From an uncultured Burkholderiales bacterium (GTDB lineage: Bacteria > Pseudomonadota > Gammaproteobacteria > Burkholderiales > Burkholderiaceae_E): 10,475 nt of DNA. This document shows, piece after piece, positions 1 to 5,552 of this stretch. Numbering within the stretch: the first letter of the stretch is position 1; each line of letters opens with the position of its first letter. A program made the translations under genes and the position numbers. The stretch spans positions 1 through 10,475 of the forward strand of contig CAIUGQ010000258.1 in NCBI GenBank assembly GCA_903898725.1, in the 5' to 3' direction. Under the pieces are notes generated by a model. It was not told the origin of the DNA and made no database searches. It saw nothing but the letters and a program-made list of their open reading frames with translations.

Positions 1-810
1 CGCTGCCTCCTCGAGCGCCTGCGGCTGGATCTCCCACAGGCCGGCGAAGGTGAAGACGAGCGGCGCCCAGGCGGGCTCGTGCAGCGCGGGCGCGTCTGTC
101 GCCGTCCCGTCGGGCTCGGGGCGGCCGCAGACCAGGTTGGCCGGCACCGCGATCGCGATCTGCTTGGGGTGCGGCAGGTTCAGGTTCTGCATGTAGCCGA
201 CGAAGTCGCCTTCGGCAGCCTCGCCGCCCAGCCTGGGGTTGAAGGCGCGCTCCTCGCGCACGCTGGTGACCGTCAGGCCGCGGTAGTCGTGCGCCGGATA
301 GAGCAGGCAGTCGGGCGGCAGCGTGAACAGCTCGTCGTGCACCGACGCCCAGAGCCGGCGCGCATCGCCCTGCTGGAAGTCGGTGCGCCCGCAGCCGCGC
401 ACGAGCAGGCAGTCGCCGGTGAAGGCCATCGAGGCGTCGTCGAGCACGAAGCTCAGGCAGCCGTCGGTGTGGCCGGGCGTCGCGCGCACGGCGAGGTGAC
501 GCCCGCCGAACGCGATGCGGTCACCGTGGCGCAGCGCGCGGTCCGCGCCGCGTGCGCCGCCCTCGGCCGGCACCGCGATGTCGGCGCCGCACAGCTGCTT
601 GAGTCGCCAGGCGCCGGTCACGTGGTCCGCGTGGGTGTGCGTCTCCAGCGTCCAGCGCAGCCGCAGACCGAGCTCCGAGACCAGCGCGGCATCGCGGCGC
701 GCCTGCTCGAACACCGGATCGATCAGCACGGCCTCGCCGCTGGCGCGGTCGGCGAGCAGGTAGGTGTAGGTCGACGAGGTCGGGTCGAAGAGCTGCCTGA
801 AGATCGGCAC
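1..810 (-). CDS. Persulfide dioxygenase (ETHE1)-like MBL-fold protein, C-terminus cut by window edge
   Basis: 270 residues are visible and no stop is reached. The metallo-beta-lactamase fold is clear. THTHADH at residues 57-63 supplies the HxHxDH metal site, and TPGHT (111-115) and YPAHDY (171-176) supply the further histidines. TGDCLLVRGCGRTDFQ at 131-146 is the hallmark of the ETHE1 persulfide dioxygenase group, mononuclear iron enzymes that oxidise glutathione persulfide to sulfite. NPRL (191-194) and the segment around 209-229 also fit that group. I chose the GTG start because MPIFRQLFDP is the usual N-terminus and a GGAGG sits 8 bases upstream. Human ETHE1 is about 254 residues, so the segment after about 230, ending FTFAGLWEIQPQALEEAA, is extra. 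It resembles the linker to a C-terminal rhodanese domain in bacterial persulfide dioxygenase-rhodanese fusions, which is inference because that part is outside the window. It is divergent from the small gene at 956. A generic glyoxalase II is less likely given the RGCGRTDFQ motif. Confidence 0.9.
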   Translation of the reverse strand, partial: MPIFRQLFDPTSSTYTYLLADRASGEAVLIDPVFEQARRDAALVSELGLRLRWTLETHTHADHVTGAWRLKQLCGADIAVPAEGGARGADRALRHGDRIAFGGRHLAVRATPGHTDGCLSFVLDDASMAFTGDCLLVRGCGRTDFQQGDARRLWASVHDELFTLPPDCLLYPAHDYRGLTVTSVREERAFNPRLGGEAAEGDFVGYMQNLNLPHPKQIAIAVPANLVCGRPEPDGTATDAPALHEPAWAPLVFTFAGLWEIQPQALEEAA

Positions 811-818
811 GGCAGGGG

Positions 819-823
819 CCTCC
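819..823 (-). promoter_or_regulatory. Ribosome binding site for the GTG start at 810
   Basis: GGAGG on the minus strand lies 8 bases before the GTG codon at 810-808. It decides the start, because the reading frame has no ATG that would give the conserved MPIFRQL N-terminus. Confidence 0.7.
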
Positions 824-955
824 GTTCGGTGCCGCGCGTCGCGGGGGGCATCGCGCTGCGCGAGTGTAGCGCCGGGTAGGATCGGCCCCTCGCCGTCGTG
901 CGCCGACCCCGGCCGGCCGCATCGGTCCTTCCAGCCCCTCGATCACGGAGTCCGC

Positions 956-1213
956 ATGGCGACCCCACCGGGAGACCGCCCCCGCCCGTCCGCCAACCCC
1001 ATCCAGCCTGCGAAGCTGCTGCGCTCGAAGTGGACGGCGGCGGTGCCGGTCGCGCGCGAGAAGCACTTCATCGTGACTCGGGTGATCGAGCCCGACGACC
1101 CGTCGATGCGGCCGGAGTGGGTGGAGATCGAGGCGGTCCATTCCGGACGCGTGCAGCGCATCGCGTGGCGCGCGCTGCGCGACGCGTCGGTGTGGCGTCA
1201 GGGGTGGGTCTAG
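956..1213 (+). CDS. TIGR02450 / DUF2389 family small Trp-rich protein
   Basis: An 85-residue protein. The core from about residue 14 reads NPIQPAKLLRSKWTAAVPV, then REKHFIVTRV, and ends with IAWRALRDASVWRQGWV. Lysine-leucine-leucine-x-SKWTA, REKHF and the closing W-x-x-L-x-D-x-S-x-W-x-x-GW pattern are characteristic of the TIGR02450 tryptophan-rich conserved hypothetical family (DUF2389). The function of that family is unknown to me. The protein has no signal peptide or membrane segment, so it is presumably cytoplasmic. The ATG at 956 has GGAG at 947-950, five bases upstream. The gene is transcribed away from the persulfide dioxygenase-like gene and converges on the sulfatase gene, 42 bases away. 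The 145-base divergent spacer (811-955) shows no promoter I would defend. The first 13 residues are Pro/Arg-rich and weakly conserved, so a slightly later start cannot be excluded, although no later ATG precedes the core. Confidence 0.85.
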   Translation: MATPPGDRPRPSANPIQPAKLLRSKWTAAVPVAREKHFIVTRVIEPDDPSMRPEWVEIEAVHSGRVQRIAWRALRDASVWRQGWV

Positions 1214-1256
1214 CGCGGGCGGGCTGGACGCACAAGACCGGGCGGGTGCCCGCGCT
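1212..1256. terminator. Possible bidirectional hairpin between convergent genes
   Basis: AGCGCGGGC at 1212-1220 and GCCCGCGCT at 1248-1256 are perfect 9-base inverted arms with a 27-base loop. They span exactly from the TAG stop of the small plus-strand gene to the TGA stop of the sulfatase. A tighter GC-only stem (GCGGG/CCCGC) can form at 1242-1253. Neither strand has a T run, so this is not a classical intrinsic terminator. In DNA this GC-rich such stems also arise by chance. Confidence 0.25.
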
Positions 1257-2581
1257 CAGCGCTGCGGCATGTCCCGGGTCGAGTAGCCGAGGCTGACCAC
1301 CGCGTCCTCGGGGATCGCGGGCATGGTCGCGTTCCAGGCTTCCCAGGCGTCGCGCATCGCGACGAGGCGCTCCGGCTCGCGCTTGGCGAGGTTCGCGCGT
1401 TCGCGCTCGTCGCGCGAGAGGTCGAACAGGTAGTCGACCTCGTCGACGCGCAGGTACTTCCACGACCCGTCGCGCAGCGCGCGCTGGCCGCGGTGCTTCA
1501 TGCGCCAGTGCAGCGGTCTGGCGAAGGTGCGCGACGGGTCCTGCAGCACCGGCAGCATCGAGACGCCGTCGAGCGGATAGGCCGCGTCGGCGGGCACCCC
1601 GGCGGCGTCGAGCATCGTCGCGCTCCAGTCCATCGTCATGCACGGCTGCGCGCTGTGCGTGCCGGCGGGGATCGTCGCCGGCCAGTGCGCGATCCACGGC
1701 ACGCGGATGCCGCCCTCGGTGAGGTCCATCTTCCCGCCCACCAGCGGCCAGGTGTCGGAGAAGCGCTCGCCGCCGTTGTCGCTGGTGAAGACCACCAGCG
1801 TGTCGCGCTCCAGACCGAGCCGGCGCAGCGCGGCCATCAGTGCGCCGATCCCCTCGTCCATCTGCCGGATCATCCTGCGGTAGGTCTCGACGTTGCCGCC
1901 GTCGAGGTGGAACAGGTTGTCGCGCACCTGCGGGGCGAGGCCGGCGTCGTCGCGGGTCTCCCACGGCCAGTGCGGGGCGGTGTAGTGCAGGCTGAGCAGG
2001 AAGGGCGTGCCGGGCTCGCGCGCGGCACGCTCGACGACGTCCACCGCGCGCCGCGACAGCAGGTCGGTCAGGTAGCCGTCGGTGGGCGCGAGCGTCTCGC
2101 CCTCCCACAGGTCGTGCTGGCCGCGGGAGTCGCAGTGGGTGAAGTAGTCGACGCCGCCCGCCATCGGCCCGAAGTATTCGTCGTAGCCCGACTTGAGCGG
2201 ACCGAAGGCCGGCGGATGGCCGAGGTGCCACTTGCCGACGAGCGCGGTGCGGTAGCCGGCGGCCTTGAGCAGCGACGGCAGCGTCGGATGCGAGGGCGGC
2301 AGCCCGATGTGCGCCTTGCCTCGGTCGGCGCTGCGGATCGGCTCCTCGGCCGCGCCCCGCAGACGGTACTGGTAGCGTCCGGTGATCATCCCGAAGCGGG
2401 TCGGCGAGCACACCGGCGAGTTCGAGTAGCCCTGCGTGAAGCGGATGCCGCCGGCGGCGAGCCGGTCGAGTTCGGGCGACACCGGGCCGAACGCGGCGTC
2501 GCGGCCGCCATAGCAGCCCAGATCGGCGTAGCCGAGGTCGTCGGCGACGATGAAGATGAAGTTCGGGCGGGTGGCGGCCAT
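1256..2581 (-). CDS. Sulfatase family hydrolase (formylglycine-dependent, arylsulfatase-like)
   Basis: A 441-residue member of the alkaline phosphatase/sulfatase superfamily. Residues 7-16 (NFIFIVADDL) carry the first metal aspartates, D14 and D15. CSPTRFGMITG at 58-68 fits the C-x-P-x-R-x4-TG signature in which C58 would be converted to formylglycine. K117 and H119 in GKWHLG, H204 in TAPHWP, D268-N269 in TSDNGG and K284 in GGKMD match the remaining catalytic and metal positions. The length is in the usual range (about 400-550). Expected activity is hydrolysis of a sulfate ester; a phosphonate monoester hydrolase is the main alternative within the fold. No signal peptide is present, as the protein starts directly at the first beta strand, so it is predicted to be cytoplasmic. 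The maturation enzyme is not in the window. The ATG at 2581 lacks a clear Shine-Dalgarno. It is the last gene of the minus-strand block after two Bug receptors, 109 bases behind the nearer one, in a C-rich spacer. Confidence 0.93.
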   Translation of the reverse strand: MAATRPNFIFIVADDLGYADLGCYGGRDAAFGPVSPELDRLAAGGIRFTQGYSNSPVCSPTRFGMITGRYQYRLRGAAEEPIRSADRGKAHIGLPPSHPTLPSLLKAAGYRTALVGKWHLGHPPAFGPLKSGYDEYFGPMAGGVDYFTHCDSRGQHDLWEGETLAPTDGYLTDLLSRRAVDVVERAAREPGTPFLLSLHYTAPHWPWETRDDAGLAPQVRDNLFHLDGGNVETYRRMIRQMDEGIGALMAALRRLGLERDTLVVFTSDNGGERFSDTWPLVGGKMDLTEGGIRVPWIAHWPATIPAGTHSAQPCMTMDWSATMLDAAGVPADAAYPLDGVSMLPVLQDPSRTFARPLHWRMKHRGQRALRDGSWKYLRVDEVDYLFDLSRDERERANLAKREPERLVAMRDAWEAWNATMPAIPEDAVVSLGYSTRDMPQR

Positions 2582-2614
2582 GGCGTCCGGGGCGTCTGGG
2601 AGGTCGGGGCGAAC

Positions 2615-2646
2615 GGGGTGTGCGGGGAGGGCAGGGCAGGGCAGGG
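2615..2646 (+). repeat. G-run cluster with four AGGGC repeats (G-quadruplex type)
   Basis: The spacer between the Bug gene and the sulfatase gene holds six G runs on the plus strand, at 2615-2618, 2624-2627, 2629-2631, 2634-2636, 2639-2641 and 2644-2646. The last four belong to four tandem copies of AGGGC (2628-2647). The last five runs are separated by loops of only one or two bases, which satisfies the usual G-quadruplex pattern. The G-rich strand is the template strand of the operon, so the mRNA carries GCCCT repeats. Over 2582-2647 the transcript has about three C for each G. No protein-coding explanation is apparent. Confidence 0.7.
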
Positions 2647-2690
2647 CGCGCGCCGGGCGCGGCCGGCGCGCAGGCGCACGCGCTGGCCGG

Positions 2691-3668
2691 TCAGTCCTCG
2701 GGCGTGAAGCCCGAGGCCTTGACCACCGGCCCCCACATCGCCGATTCGCGCTGCTGCAGTGCGCTCAGCTCGGCCGCGGTGCTCGGTGCGGGCACCAGCC
2801 CGAGCCGCCCGAGCCGCTCCTTGACGGCCGGCGTGCCCAGCGAGGCGACGACCGTCGTGCGCAGGCGCTCGAGGGTCGCGGCGGGTACCGCCTGGGGTGC
2901 GTAGAGGCCGTACCACAGCGGCACGTCGAGATCGATGCCGGACTCCTTGAGGGTCGGCACGCCGTCCAGGAACGGCGTGCGCGTCGAGCCGGCCGTCGCG
3001 ATGATCCGCACGCGCTGCGCGCGGTGCTGCTCGATCGCGTCGCCGACGGGCGAGAACATGCACGGGATCTGGCCGCCGGCCACGTCGGTGACCGCGAGGG
3101 CCGAGCCGCGATACGGCACGTGGGCCATCGGCACGCCGAGGGCACGTGCGGTGGCGACGCCGATGAAGTGCGGGATCGTGCCGGCCCCTGGCGAGCCATA
3201 GCTCGCCCGGTCGCCGGCGCCCTTGAGCCAGTCGCGAAAGCCCGCGAGGTCCTTCGCCGGCACCGAGGGACCGATGGTGAGCGCGTAGTCGCCGATGCAC
3301 ACGCGCGAGATCGGCGCGAAGTCCCGCACCGGATCGAACTTCAGGCTCTTGAAGACGTGGGTGAACAGCGTCATCGGCCCTTGAGGCACCAGCAGCAGCG
3401 TGTCGCCGTCGGGGGCCGCCGTCTTCACCGCCTCGATGGCGAGCCGGCCGGCCGCACCGGTCCGGTTCTCGACGATCGCGCTGCGCCCGAGCGCGGTGCC
3501 GAGCTGCTCGGCGAGCAGCCGGCCGACGCCGTCGACGCTGCCGCCCGCGGCGAAGCCGAGCACGATGCGGACCGGCGGTGTCTGGGCGAGGGCGGGGCGG
3601 GCGGTGGTGCCGAGCGCGGTGAGCAGCGCGGCGGCGGTGCCGCCGCCGAGCAGGTGGCGTCGTTGCAT
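2691..3668 (-). CDS. Bug/TctC family periplasmic solute-binding receptor (first copy)
   Basis: 325 residues, the normal size for tripartite tricarboxylate receptor (Bug) proteins. The N-terminus MQRRHLLGGG followed by an Ala/Leu core is a signal peptide with a twin-arginine character, with likely cleavage after ALA at 26-28. Family landmarks are VRIVLGFAAGGSVDGVGR (33-50), IVENRTGAAGRLA (65-77), APDGDTLLLVP (85-95), HVPYRGSALAVTDVAGGQ and the closing region around LWYGLYAPQAVPAATLERL. These proteins bind small organic acids in the periplasm. Most Bug genes are orphans without the TctAB membrane parts, and none are present here. ATG 3668 is preceded by GGAG at 3678-3681. The gene lies 79 bases downstream of the second Bug gene in the same direction. 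The two proteins share the family landmarks but differ clearly in sequence, so they are diverged paralogues rather than a recent duplication. The ligand is unknown; aromatic or dicarboxylic acids are plausible from the context. Confidence 0.92.
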   Translation of the reverse strand: MQRRHLLGGGTAAALLTALGTTARPALAQTPPVRIVLGFAAGGSVDGVGRLLAEQLGTALGRSAIVENRTGAAGRLAIEAVKTAAPDGDTLLLVPQGPMTLFTHVFKSLKFDPVRDFAPISRVCIGDYALTIGPSVPAKDLAGFRDWLKGAGDRASYGSPGAGTIPHFIGVATARALGVPMAHVPYRGSALAVTDVAGGQIPCMFSPVGDAIEQHRAQRVRIIATAGSTRTPFLDGVPTLKESGIDLDVPLWYGLYAPQAVPAATLERLRTTVVASLGTPAVKERLGRLGLVPAPSTAAELSALQQRESAMWGPVVKASGFTPED

Positions 3669-3709
3669 GGGTCGTGTCTCCGTTCGGGGTCGGGCCCCGT
3701 CAGCACACG

Positions 3710-3739
3710 ACTGTAGTGAATGCGCGCGCCGAACGCCAA
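3710..3739 (-). promoter_or_regulatory. Possible internal promoter before the first Bug gene
   Basis: On the minus strand TTGGCG (3739-3734) and TACAGT (3715-3710) are separated by 18 bases. Each matches the sigma-70 consensus at four of six positions. A short stem, CGGGG/CCCCG at 3685-3699, lies between this and the ribosome binding site at 3678-3681. The spacer could therefore give the downstream Bug and sulfatase genes their own transcript. The evidence is weak. Confidence 0.25.
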
Positions 3740-3747
3740 CCGCGCGG

Positions 3748-4731
3748 TCACTCCGGCACGATGCCCCGCTCCCGGATCAGGGTCGCCATCTTCGCCGTCT
3801 GCGCCTGCACGAAGCGCTCGGCCTCGGGCTGGCCGCCGGCGAAGACCTCGCCGCCGAGCGAGGCCACCCGGGCCTGCACGTCGGGCGCGGCCATCGCCTT
3901 CTGCAGCGCCGCGGCGAGCCGCTGCACGATCGCGTCGGGCGTGCCGGCGGGCGCGAACAGTCCGTTCCACTCGTGGATCTCGTAGCCCGGCAGACCGCTC
4001 TCGGCGACGGTCGGCAGGTCCGCGACGGTCTTCACCCGGCTCGAACCGGTGACCGCCAGCGCACGCAGTCGCCCGGACTGCACGTGCTGCAGCGTCGAGG
4101 CGAGGTTGCCGAAGAAGACCGGCACCTGTCCGCCGATCACGTCGTTGAGCGCGGGGCCGCCGCCCTTGTAGGGCACGTGCAGCATCTGCACCTTCGCCTG
4201 CCACTCGAAGAGCGCGCCGGCCAGGTGCTGCGCCGAGCCGTTGCCCGACGACGCATACGCGACCCCGTCGGCCTTGCTCTTGGCGAGCGCGATCAGTTCC
4301 GCGACCGACTTCGCCGGGAAGGCCGGGTTCACCAGCACGACGTTGGGGAACAGCCCGGTCACGCCCACCGTGCGGAACGCGGCGCCGCCCTGGTAGGGGG
4401 ACTTCGGGTAGAGCGCCGGCGTCGTCGAATACGACGACGCGTCGAACAGCAGCGAGTAGCCGTCGGGACCGGCCTTGAGCACGGCCCCCGCGGCGATCTG
4501 GCCGCTCGCGCCGGGGCGGTTCTCGACGATGACGGGCTGCCCGATCGCCTCGGCGATCCGCGGCGCCACCAGCCGCGCCATCAGGTCCGCCCCGCCGCCG
4601 GGCGGGTAGGACACGATCAGGCTGACCGGCTTGGTCGGCCAGGCGGACTGCGCGGTGCCGGACCGCGGCACGAGGGCGGCGGCGGCGAGCGCCGCGAGCG
4701 GGCGCAGTGCGCCTCGGCGGGTGGGATTCAT
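3748..4731 (-). CDS. Bug/TctC family periplasmic solute-binding receptor (second copy)
   Basis: 327 residues from the chosen ATG. A signal peptide, MNPTRRGALRPLAALAAAAL, has an arginine pair and a likely cleavage after GTA at 25-27. The mature start WPTKPVSLIVSYPPGGGADL (31-50) is very typical of Bug proteins. VENRPGASGQIAAG (69-82), PDGYSLLF (89-96), LHVPYKGGGPALNDVIGGQ and GLFAPAGTPDAIVQRL are further family landmarks. The role is high-affinity capture of an organic acid in the periplasm; the partner permease is not in the window. The start at 4731 is favoured by GAGGAG five bases upstream. An in-frame ATG at 4761 overlaps the gntR stop (ATGA, 4761-4758) and would add ten residues with no good ribosome site, but could be used by translational coupling. 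It sits directly behind gntR, so it is probably the regulator's main target. Confidence 0.93.
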   Translation of the reverse strand: MNPTRRGALRPLAALAAAALVPRSGTAQSAWPTKPVSLIVSYPPGGGADLMARLVAPRIAEAIGQPVIVENRPGASGQIAAGAVLKAGPDGYSLLFDASSYSTTPALYPKSPYQGGAAFRTVGVTGLFPNVVLVNPAFPAKSVAELIALAKSKADGVAYASSGNGSAQHLAGALFEWQAKVQMLHVPYKGGGPALNDVIGGQVPVFFGNLASTLQHVQSGRLRALAVTGSSRVKTVADLPTVAESGLPGYEIHEWNGLFAPAGTPDAIVQRLAAALQKAMAAPDVQARVASLGGEVFAGGQPEAERFVQAQTAKMATLIRERGIVPE

Positions 4732-4736
4732 CGGTG

Positions 4737-4742
4737 CTCCTC
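4737..4742 (-). promoter_or_regulatory. Ribosome binding site that decides the Bug start at 4731
   Basis: GAGGAG on the minus strand is five bases before the ATG at 4731. The competing ATG at 4761 has only a weak AG-containing stretch upstream. This is why the shorter protein was chosen. Confidence 0.65.
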
Positions 4743-4757
4743 GGGTCTCGTGGGTCG

Positions 4758-5513
4758 TCATCGGATCTCGGCGCGATAGCGGAAGTCTCGGGCGTCGCCG
4801 TAGGTGGTTCGCAGTTCGACGCAGCGGCCGGCCAGGTCGAAGGCCTCGCGTTCGACGCACACGGCCGGGGCCCCCGGCTCGAGCCCGAGCGCGGCCGCCC
4901 GTGCGGCGTCGAGCGTGCCGAACGACAGCTCGTCGGCGGCGCGCACGATGGTGACGCGGCAGCGCCGCGAATACATCGGGTAGAGCAGTTCGTCCCACTC
5001 GGCGGGCGCGAGCACCGCGAGCGGCTCGAAGACCGGCAGCGGCAGCCACAGCGTCTCGAGCAGCACCGGACGCGCCTCCAGCCGACGCACGCGGCGCACG
5101 CGCAGCACGCGGGCACCCGCTGCGAGCCCGAGCCTACGGGCCTGCTCCGGGCTCGGCCGCAGCGGACGGCGCTCGAGGATGCGCGAGCGCGGCACGGGAT
5201 CGGGCGAGCCGTCGGGGTGCGCGGCGGGGCCGAAGCGGAAGAACCGCAGCATCGAGGCCTGGGCGAGGCCGCGCGTCACGAAGGTCCCGCGTCCGTGCAC
5301 CCGCTCGAGCAGGCCCTCGGCGACCAGCGCGGACAGCGCCTGGCGCGCGGTGCCGAGCGCCACGCCGGCTTCGCGCGCGAGTTCGGACTCGGGCGGGATG
5401 GCCTCGCCGGCCGGCCAGTGACCGGCGACGATCCGTTCGCGCCAGCCGCCCGCGAGGCGGGCCCAGCGGGCGACGCCGTCGGCGGGGGCGAGGAATCCGG
5501 GGGCGGCACCCAT
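4758..5513 (-). CDS. GntR family transcriptional regulator, HutC type (wHTH plus UTRA)
   Basis: 251 residues. The N-terminal winged helix-turn-helix spans about 14-80: ARLAGGWRERIVAGHWPAGE is the first part, PPESELAREAGVALGTARQAL is the recognition region, and GLLERVHGRGTFVTRG is the wing. The remainder, about 95-248, has the length and pattern of a UTRA ligand-binding domain, including LLETLWLPLPVF (151-162) and a terminal strand RTTYGDARDFRYRAEI. Such regulators are usually repressors released by a small metabolite. The frame stays open upstream, but that part is antisense to the amidohydrolase, and MGAAPG at 5513 is the only ATG just before the helix-turn-helix. It has no clear Shine-Dalgarno. 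The gene is divergent from the amidohydrolase and 26 bases upstream of a Bug gene, so both are the obvious regulated targets. The effector is unknown. Confidence 0.92.
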   Translation of the reverse strand: MGAAPGFLAPADGVARWARLAGGWRERIVAGHWPAGEAIPPESELAREAGVALGTARQALSALVAEGLLERVHGRGTFVTRGLAQASMLRFFRFGPAAHPDGSPDPVPRSRILERRPLRPSPEQARRLGLAAGARVLRVRRVRRLEARPVLLETLWLPLPVFEPLAVLAPAEWDELLYPMYSRRCRVTIVRAADELSFGTLDAARAAALGLEPGAPAVCVEREAFDLAGRCVELRTTYGDARDFRYRAEIR

Positions 5514-5552
5514 CGGCTGTTCGAAAGACCTATAGAGGACTAGAATGGCCGG
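5514..5552. promoter_or_regulatory. Divergent promoter/operator region between gntR and the amidohydrolase
   Basis: Only 39 bases separate the two start codons. The stretch is AT-rich for this genome. TTCGAA (5520-5525) and CTATAG (5530-5535) are perfect short palindromes. CCTATAGAGG (5529-5538) is an imperfect dyad matching its own complement at eight of ten positions, a reasonable operator for a dimeric GntR protein. For the plus strand, TAGAAT at 5541-5546 matches five of six bases of the -10 consensus. For the minus strand, TATAGG (5534-5529) matches four of six. The two promoters would overlap, so one bound dimer could control both genes. The -35 elements are poor, and the operator assignment is inference. 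Confidence 0.45.

Noticed and set aside
79..879. 266-codon plus-strand open frame over the persulfide dioxygenase-like gene
   Set aside because: It is antisense to a protein with clear MBL motifs. Its translation is Arg/Ala/Val-rich and low in complexity, as expected of shadow frames in GC-rich DNA.
1068..2411. 447-codon minus-strand frame overlapping both the sulfatase and the small Trp-rich gene
   Set aside because: Out-of-frame shadow with extreme Arg/Ala content; two well-supported genes occupy the same DNA.
2628..2647. AGGGC tandem repeat as part of a CRISPR or mobile element
   Set aside because: Five-base units without spacers, no flanking element genes and no target duplication; it is a simple repeat.
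1493..2707. 404-codon plus-strand open frame opposite the sulfatase
   Set aside because: The opposite strand encodes a complete sulfatase with all catalytic motifs; this frame has no recognisable domain.
3425..5116. 563-codon minus-strand open frame across both Bug genes
   Set aside because: It crosses two complete Bug genes out of frame and has shadow-type composition.
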